From the NCBI GenBank assembly GCA_013187285.1, contig JABMIG010000300.1:62001-126000 (forward strand): 64,000 nt of DNA. The letters run 5' to 3'. The stretch is from Cyclotella cryptica. Its lineage: Eukaryota; Bacillariophyta; Thalassiosirophyceae; Thalassiosirales; Thalassiosiraceae. The position numbers and the translations under genes are program-made. The notes under the pieces were generated by a model. It was given only the letters and a program-made list of their open reading frames with translations. It searched no databases and was not told the DNA's origin. Positions 57,131 through 64,000 of this stretch are shown here, piece by piece; the stretch's first letter is position 1; each line of letters opens with the position of its first letter.

Positions 57131-60100
57131 TTATGTTTTTGCTCTATCTGGAACTTTTGCAAGCAGTCTATGTTGAAATGCTATCAAAGCAGGTGGAAGT
57201 TTAAATGCCCCTGGCTTGTACAATAGAGGTTTGTTCAGAAACAATCCAAGTCTCGTTCTCACTCTCGATAACACAGTGTAAACCCAACCATGCCCATAAT
57301 TCCAATTATTAATGATGAGTTCTTTTTTCGTGATACCTTGTAATTTGTGAGCAGTTGTGGCCTCATTCAAATTGATAGGTAATTGTATCATGATAACTTT
57401 CTGTTTGTGCTCTCCTTTTTTTGATGATTGTGTCTGTCTCATACCCTTGTCAGGTGGATCAATGTCACTTCTGTAGAATGTGCAATAGTACCTCTTTGGT
57501 TTCGGCTTGTGCATTGTTGGAATCGAACCTCTGTTGAAATTTGATGTAAATCCGAGTTCTGCCCATTCCCTGTCCTCAAGAATACAATCTTCTAATGAAT
57601 CACTATCAACGATTCCCTCTTCCGAAAAATCTGATTCTTGCATATCCTCTTGCATGTTATTCTTGATGGTAGCACCACTGATGAAAGCAAGTAGAGTTTT
57701 GTATTTACTTGCCCCATGCCCAAAAACACTGTTGTCAGTGTGAGCATTGGATGAACTAGTTGCACTCCATGATGCTTCATTGCCACTGGTAGAAGAGTTA
57801 TACTCAGCTAGAAAGATTGAACTTGCATCAAGTGACCTAGTATTGATTGTTTTGTTGATTGACAAAAATTCTCCTTTTTTGAGATCATTTAACGATCTTT
57901 CAATACAACTTTCATCTTGGCAAATATCTTCTTCAAACTCGTTTTCATCATAAGAATCAACTGATTCAGCATCATCATAATCTGAATAATCACTATCACA
58001 TTCATGGAAACTCCCTGCAGGACCATCCATATTATCGCTCTCTCTTGATGTTGTAGTTGCTTTGATTCTATCAGTGGGAACCTTGCACTTTCTGCATTGC
58101 AAATTGTCTTGCATGTTTTGAAGAATTTTACCTCCATATTTCCAAAATTTGCTAGATTCAGTACTGTCATTCATAGCATTCATAAGTTTATCCCACAAAC
58201 AGGAATTATCTTCATGATGTAAAATGGATTCATCTCTGAAAGGATGAAAAAGGAGCAATGCCATTTTCGCATAGTTTTCTCTTGATTCAAGCACACCTCT
58301 ACTTGGCTCCTCATCAGTTAGCTCTAACTCTTCAATATCACAAAGCATTCCTTTGGGCATCGCCAATTTCGGGATTCTCATCTTTTTGGATGCTCTGAGG
58401 TAGCAGTATCTTCTTCCTGGATGATCTTCTTTGAATGCAAACTCATCATCGTGGAGTACTGGCATTCCGCTCTCATCACGACTATTCATTCGGTTGAAAG
58501 AAAATGGAATCCTCTCAAACTTCAATGCAAATTCATAGAAACTCAAATCTTCCAAACATTCTGGCCTGTACAAGTAATCATTCACAGAGTAATCTGCCCA
58601 CATGACAACTTCTCCATTTTCTCCCCTGTTCCTTCTGCGGAGTACAAAGTCACCTGGGGCTTCACCCTGTAACTTATTGAGCATTTGTCCAACTAGCAGA
58701 TCCTGAAAATCATGTGAAAATGAAAATCTAGAACCATTCTCACACAACAGAAGATGAGCCATGGTTGCACTAACAACATCTTGACTCAAGTGAACACTCA
58801 TTCCAATGAGGAAACGGCACAAACCCTCCCGGAAACAGGCATCTTGTTCCATGTTTGGTGTATGTTGCAATCCTTCAGCCACCAACTTTTCCTCTTCTTT
58901 CTGGATGCGACGAATGACTTGTTTTCCCACTCTATCAAAATCAACACCTCTGTCCTCTTTTTGGGTAGATTTTGTCGAGTAGTGAACAACATAAAACACA
59001 CACCTGGGACTACCGATTTGAATGTTGCTGTTACAGCCAAGAGTCTTGGTTATGTACTTGCAGTGCGTATTCAAAAATTGAGATCCCAGAGATCTCTTGC
59101 TCTCCACAGTGTAAGGGTAAATGGTTGTGTTGCCTTTCTCCAATGATCTCCAAACAGTTGCCTTTGTTTCATCATCATTGTCTTCTATAAATGTTGTGTT
59201 TTCAATGGCAGGTCTTGGAAATGGAAAACGACACTCTTTGCCATATTTGAAGCAAGATGTCCTATGCTTCCAGTCGTGCTCATTCATTCTCCTTGTTGCT
59301 ACCATATGTCTGAATTCACTAAAAGAAATCCTGTTTCTTCAGTCGCTCCATCTAGCGGGTACCGATAGGTCATTAAATCTGATCTTTCTCGAGACAATGG
59401 AAACTCAACACTAATAGGCTCGGCACATCTGGAATTTCTCATTGACTCCATAGCCATGTTTGTAAGGTTGAATGTTGACAATTCTGTATTTTCACCTGAT
59501 AATCCATTTTCATGACAACATTTGCATTCCATCACATGACCCTTCAATTCCATCCTACGAGATTCAGATCTGCAGTCTCTGAGTGTTTGTGCATCTTTTC
59601 TTGGAACATATCTGAAATGTAGCCATGCTGTTGACATTCCTCATGAATTACTTCTAGTTCAGGTGAATAGCCATAATCAGAACAGAAATGTCTGTCAACA
59701 AATCCTTCAAGTTCCTTTCTTGCCTTTTGGCGTCTCACTGGATCATTATCAAACAAAGAGTCTTTCAACTGATCAAATCTATCTAACCAAACTAAACAGT
59801 GGCCATGCAATGATCCTCTTCCTTGTTCTTCACTTCCTCTAACAAAAGCCTTGCATTTGCCATACATTCCTACACCCTTGCTGCAATTTTTCTTGAAATC
59901 CCATCCTAACAGTTCACACACTACTTGCATTGCAGCTTGATAGTCTAGAGAACAAGCTCCTGGATATTTTGTCCTCTTCTTTTGCCTCAGCTCAAAATCA
60001 CAAATGCAATCAGCTTTGCAACAATCAACTGTAGGAATGACAATTTCCTTTCCTTGGTTAGCATACATGCGCACCCTGAAATTACATTCGTCATCTGGAG

Positions 60101-62203
60101 TAACTGTGAAAAAGATGCTGTGAGGACCAAAGTAGTCACTGAGTGCATACACCTTCTTTCGAGCTTCCTTAGCAGCTTCCGCTGTGTGTCCGAGAATTTT
60201 GCATGATGTTGTGACAGATTTCAAAAATGATGCTGCTGGGGTGTTTAAATCAAGGTGTTCATTGTTTTGTTCCCTTCTGTTCAGCTCTTTTGCAGCTTTG
60301 TGCACATCACCCACAGACAGCTTTGAAATCCTTTCTCCCAGTGCCTGCCCTTGATAGTTGGACTTGCATTTTATCAGTCCTGTAGTATAAGATGCATTTC
60401 TACACATCAGATGATAACAAACCAAAATGAAATCTGGCCTCATGAACTGGTTCAAGGAGAGTCGCATGTAGTGCTTCAGACATGCTTCATTGGAAACTTC
60501 TACCTTTCTCTTTTTACCCAAATTTGGACATCCCGATCCAAATGGAAATTGGATGGGAAAGGCATCTTCCAAATTGATTTCATGTCCTCTCAAATAAGTA
60601 CCACCATACATCAACATAGTTGGTGAAGTTGTCTCCAGCATAGCTTGGACGAAATCCTCAGTGCTATCAAAAACAGAATTGTCTGTATTTGGATTTTGTG
60701 ATTCACTTGAAAAGTAATACGTCTTGCCTTGAATCTGACATTCTAATTCTGGGGCAACCGGATCAGAAGTATTGTTCTCGTTGTCATCATCTTGCAGTAT
60801 AATCACAGGCTTTGGACATTCATCTGGAGGCACCACATCACTGTATCCCTTATGACCTGATTCCTTGATGAACCATGTTAAAAGATCCATAAAAAGGTCT
60901 GTGTCCAATTCAGCTTGTCTCCTCACAACATTTTTCTGAGCTGGAGTCATTCTGCCACACAATACCACATAAATGTTTTTCCCCCAGTTGAGCTCCTGTA
61001 CTTATGCAGTGCACCTCCTACATGAGATTGATCAACACTGAACATGGAAAAATGCCCTTTCAGAGATTTTTGACTTCCACCAGTGTAAGCGTGCACATAT
61101 CCAAATGGCCTCACTGGACTGATTGAAGCACAAAGGAGATCATCCAAATCAATTTCGGCATTAATGCTTCGATTTTTGATATTGCCATTTTTGTCTTGAA
61201 AATTGATGACTCCAGGAATATGACCTATTGCAAATCCATTGGCTATTGCAAATTTGGGTGGTTTGTCTTGATCCTTATTTCTCAAACATTTTAAGCTCCC
61301 ATAGCACATCTCACAACACTCATACCCTTTCTGATCTACTCTTGCCCTGGGAGAGAGCAACAAATGCTTCAAATCACAATCCTCAACTTGGTACTGTTTC
61401 ACCAATTCTGGGTGCATGGAAACACCATCATAGTACTCCTCATAAGTTGAGAGTGCTAATTTTGATGAGCTCTCCAACAACGCTTCTTTCTCGATAAATT
61501 TCACTTCTTCCAATCCAATGATGAGACGATCACAAATGACGCATACATGTGCACGGTGCCTATTGATATCACCTTCCACAGCAGTTGACAGGCAAATCTT
61601 CTCTCTGATCATCTGCACCATTTTTTCCATCTCTGACTCATTCAACTCTCTTGGCAGAAAATTTTGGTTGCATGGTGGGTTCTCTTGGTTGTTTGTAGGA
61701 CTTGGTGAATTTTCACTCTCAGAACATGAAAATGCACATTCCTGTCCAGAGGACTTGCTGCATTGGTAAATTTTCCTTTTCTTCTCACAGATCATTTCTG
61801 CATTGGCTTCATAGTGATTTTTCCTTTTGTTGCAAATATGAATATTGTTGATTTCATAGTGTGCCTTTTTCTTCTGACATATGATCTCGGCCTTGTTTTC
61901 ATATTGAACCCTTTCTCTTTGGCAGATGGAATCAGCATTATTTTCATAGTACTTTTTCCTTTGGAGGCGAATGGTCTCTGCATTAATTTCATACTTGGCA
62001 CGTTTGATCTCACAAATGGAATTTCTATGACTTCTGTAATAAGTGTTGCTTTCCTTATTGCGTCGAGCCTTTGTCTTTTGATAGTATCTTTCATTTGTCC
62101 TTTTCCTATCATTTCTTGTTTTCTTCACCTTGGCTTCTGTGCTAAGCCTTTTTGCTTCTTCATAGAAAGAATCTACGAAATTTGCACAAATCACGTATAG
62201 CAT
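57131..62203 (-). pseudogene. Helitron Rep/helicase gene, frameshifted, helicase core missing
   Basis: Read leftward from 62203. The N-terminus has repeated Lys/Tyr/Glu units (KYEINAETIRLQRKKYYENN) typical of algal Helitrons, then zinc-finger-like CVICD and CCEMCYGSLK, then KFAIANGFAIGHIPG. The Rep domain follows: IFFTVTPDDECNFRVRMYAN, ELLGWDFKKN and GRGSLHGHCLVWLDRF, where HGH (near 59800) is the HUH metal site for rolling-circle nicking. After the usual linker (ENYAKMALLLFHPFRDES ... ILQNMQDN), an acidic Ser/Asp stretch stands where helicase motifs I-IV, including the Walker A loop, should be. Only motifs V and VI remain (TTAHKLQGITKK, VYTVLSRVRTRLGLFL). Frame changes occur near 60970 (at GGGGGAAAAA), 59590 and 59305. 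The product could not be a working Rep/helicase. Confidence 0.85.
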
Positions 62204-62479
62204 GAGCTAATGAAACAAAACTCAAGGAGCAAGGATGTCTAATGTCCTCACCGTCAATATGGTTCATTGACTTTGCATGTGGTGTGCTTGAAAGTGACAT
62301 TTTAAACAGAATAGATGAAGTGAGTGCAGTTGTGTGTAGTTTGATCAATTATGAAGTGAACAATATGATCCATCGATTAATCAATATTAGAGTGCAAAAC
62401 ATTCATGCCATGTTATCATGTTATATGTATGCCTTTACGTTGGCAACCATTTCTGAGTGTCTGTTAACATACAAGCATG

Positions 62480-63420
62480 GTTAAGTGTAAGTAATGTGCT
62501 TACGTTGAAAATCATTTTTGGCGACATGTCTATTTTCAATAGTGTGATGCATTTACATGACATGTCCGTTGAAATATTTTTGTCGATGTGGTTCAAGATG
62601 AAAATAATGTGGTTACGTTGATAATCATTTTTTGTGATATGATAGCGCAATGCATTCATACTATGTGTCAGTTGAATTATTTTTGGCGATGTGGTTCAAG
62701 ATGTAAGTAATGTACTTACGTTGAAATTCATGTTTTGTGATGTGTCTATTTATGACAGTGCAATGCGTTCACATGATGTGTCCGTTGAAATAATATTTTT
62801 GACGATGTGGTTCAAAATGTAAGTACTGTGCTTACGTTGAAAATCATTTTTTGTGATGTGTCTATATAGGATAGCGCAATGCGTTTACATGAAAATATTT
62901 TTGGTGCATTTTTGAGTGTGCCTTGAGATGGAAAGTAATTTTTGGCAAAGTAATAGTGTGATGCATTTAACTGTGTTCATTGACCACTTTTGGATGTGCG
63001 TTGAAAGTGAATTTTTTTCGGATGTGCGTTGAAAGTGATTTTTTTCTTTACAACGTGATAGCGTGACGCGTTTAGGTGTGTTCATAGACCATTTCTTGGT
63101 GTGCGTTGAGATTGAAAACAATTTTTGTTGGCCACGCTATAATTTCTTTACAACGTGATAGTTCTTTACAAAGTGATAGTGTGATGCATCTAGGTGTGTT
63201 CATAGACCATTTTGGGTGTGCGTTGAAATGGAAAACAATTTGATGTGTTCCATAGCACAATTTTTGGCCACGCTATAATTTCTTTACAACGTGATAGCGT
63301 GATGCGTCTAGGTGTGTTCATAGACCATTTTGGGTGTGCGTTGAAATGGAAAACAATTTTTGTCCAAATGACAGCATGATGCGTTTACTTGATATGATCC
63401 ATAGCACAATTTTTGGCCAC
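62480..63420. repeat. Two degenerate minisatellites near the Helitron2 5' end
   Basis: From about 62,485 to 62,900, units of 100-120 bases share (C/G)TTACGTTGA(A/T)AATCAT and GATGTGGTTCAA. From about 62,930 to 63,420 a second family shares GTGTGTTCATAGACCAT, GTGCGTTGAAATGGAAAACA and GGCCACGCTATAA. Together they occupy most of the space between the Rep start and the terminus. Confidence 0.65.
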
Positions 63421-63627
63421 GCTATAAATAAATTTTAGATATAATTTTAGAGGTAATCACATATCAATATTTATTGAATACCCATGCGTGAGAACCCAAA
63501 CACTTAGGCGTTTATGGGTATTTGCAGCAGTGTATCTGTGGATTCACCTATAAAATTCAAAAGTTAAAAAAAGTCTTATGACAAAAAAGGAGAAGGAGAA
63601 ACCTGCTCTGTGATAAACTAAGATTTT

Positions 63628-63640
63628 AAAAAAAATCTTG
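63628..63640 (-). other. 5' terminus of the Helitron2 (terminal inverted-repeat arm)
   Basis: On the minus strand the element begins CAAGATTTTTTTT. Eleven bases pair with the arm that sits inside the 3' hairpin at 47702-47712. A second imperfect inversion (AAGATTTT...AAAATCTT) follows directly and could form a short hairpin. Confidence 0.75.
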
Positions 63641-63780
63641 ATATCTTAAGATATTTCATATTACGCGAACAGTATGTCCTATGAATTCGATCGCAGTTCA
63701 GAATTATTAAATATGATATTGCTCGGAATTGTATAGGTAATTTATCATAGAATCGTTCTATGATATTGACGACGGGTAAT
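63641..63780 (+). repeat. Array unit 6, right part after the Helitron2
   Basis: ATATCTTAAGATATTTCATA to GACGACGGGTAAT matches the last 140 bases of array units. It resumes exactly where 47684 broke off. Confidence 0.9.
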
Positions 63781-64000
63781 AACCCATGCTCAATATCATA
63801 GATGACGTCAAGTTTTTTACCTAGCCATCATAGAAAGAATCTATGATTTATCCGAATCTAAAAAAATCCGTGATGCGTAGTCATCAAGCAGTCTCGGTCG
63901 ATTTTTTCAATATCATAGATTCGTTCTATGACATATCACAATCAGATTTCTGGCCACACGTACGCCCCGTCTTTAGGCCCTTTAATGCTGCGTATCATAC
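63781..64000 (+). repeat. Array unit 7, cut by the window end
   Basis: It starts AACCCATGCTCAATATCATA and matches the first 220 bases of the other units. The tandem array therefore continues beyond the window. Confidence 0.9.

Larger units (their letters stand above)
47685..63640 (-). mobile_element. Helitron2/Helentron-type transposon, 15,956 bp, with cargo genes
   Basis: Intact array units read GGTAATATCTTAAG; here GGTA (to 47684) and ATATCTTAAG (from 63641) are separated by this element. On the minus strand, which is the Rep gene's strand, the target is ATAT^TACC, an insertion between two Ts. The element's 5' end is CAAGATTTTTT (63640 leftward). Its partner AAAAAATCTTG lies not at the 3' tip but directly inside a terminal hairpin (GCAGCGGCTGC), followed by TTGTAAT. 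Asymmetric inverted repeats, a 3' hairpin and a TT target are the known Helitron2/Helentron layout, unlike classic Helitrons (TC...CTRR between A and T). The contents are a Rep/helicase pseudogene, two plus-strand cargo genes, and minisatellites near both ends. The alternative cut, A^T with 5'-TC, cannot be excluded from one site. Confidence 0.85.

Noticed and set aside
47685-63640. Classic Helitron (5'-TC ... CTRR-3', A^T target)
   Set aside because: The minus-strand 5' end can be read as TC, but the 3' end is GTAA(T), not CTRR. The paired arms sit asymmetrically around the hairpin, which fits Helitron2 better.

Overview
The window looks like nuclear DNA of a eukaryotic alga, most likely a stramenopile and probably a diatom. 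I infer this from GT-AG introns, from PIF/Harbinger-type transposases of a style I associate with diatoms, and from the mix of mobile elements. No rRNA, tRNA or marker gene fixes the species. Only two ordinary host genes are well supported: a minus-strand gene at 5181-5933 for a 250-residue protein built of two related modules, and a four-exon DHHC palmitoyltransferase gene at 28038-30345. Nearly everything else is mobile DNA or its remains.

Layout. 1-3650: decayed PIF/Harbinger-like DNA transposon pieces. 6565-6842: two short dispersed repeats. 6847-15297: a GC-rich Ngaro/PAT-like tyrosine-recombinase retroelement (DIRS order) with the split direct repeat order A1-ORFs-B1-A2-B2, treated here as a fossil. 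15600-22250: transposase-like ORF remains, a dead Harbinger transposase at 19514-21045 and a 175-bp (CT)n tract. 22590-23043: a candidate MITE. 23050-27030: AT-rich DNA with nothing supportable. 28038-30345: the DHHC gene. 30350-34730: AT-rich DNA with short repeats.

34733-46070: five head-to-tail copies of a 2.0-2.7 kb unit. The unit ends are imperfect inverted repeats, and the first unit alone carries a 424-bp piggyBac-like MITE at TTAA. Two smaller inverted-repeat elements follow at 46075-46968. A sixth, truncated unit starts at 47358, is interrupted at 47684 and resumes exactly at 63641; a seventh begins at 63781 and runs off the window.

The interruption, 47685-63640 (15,956 bp), is the main discovery. 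Its boundaries are set by the split array unit. It has the end structure of a Helitron2/Helentron rolling-circle transposon: an 11-bp inverted repeat that is terminal at one end and lies just inside a GC-rich terminal hairpin at the other, with insertion at TT (read on the minus strand). On the minus strand it encodes a Rep/helicase gene, broken and lacking helicase motifs I-IV. On the plus strand it carries a nine-exon gene of about 1,459 codons whose C-terminus has every AlkB-type 2-oxoglutarate/Fe(II) dioxygenase hallmark, and an intact 242-codon gene of unknown function. A rolling-circle transposon carrying an AlkB-like gene is, as far as I know, not a standard Helitron gene set.

Small insertions and deletions, often in homopolymers, recur through the window, so some apparent frameshifts may be consensus errors rather than real decay.
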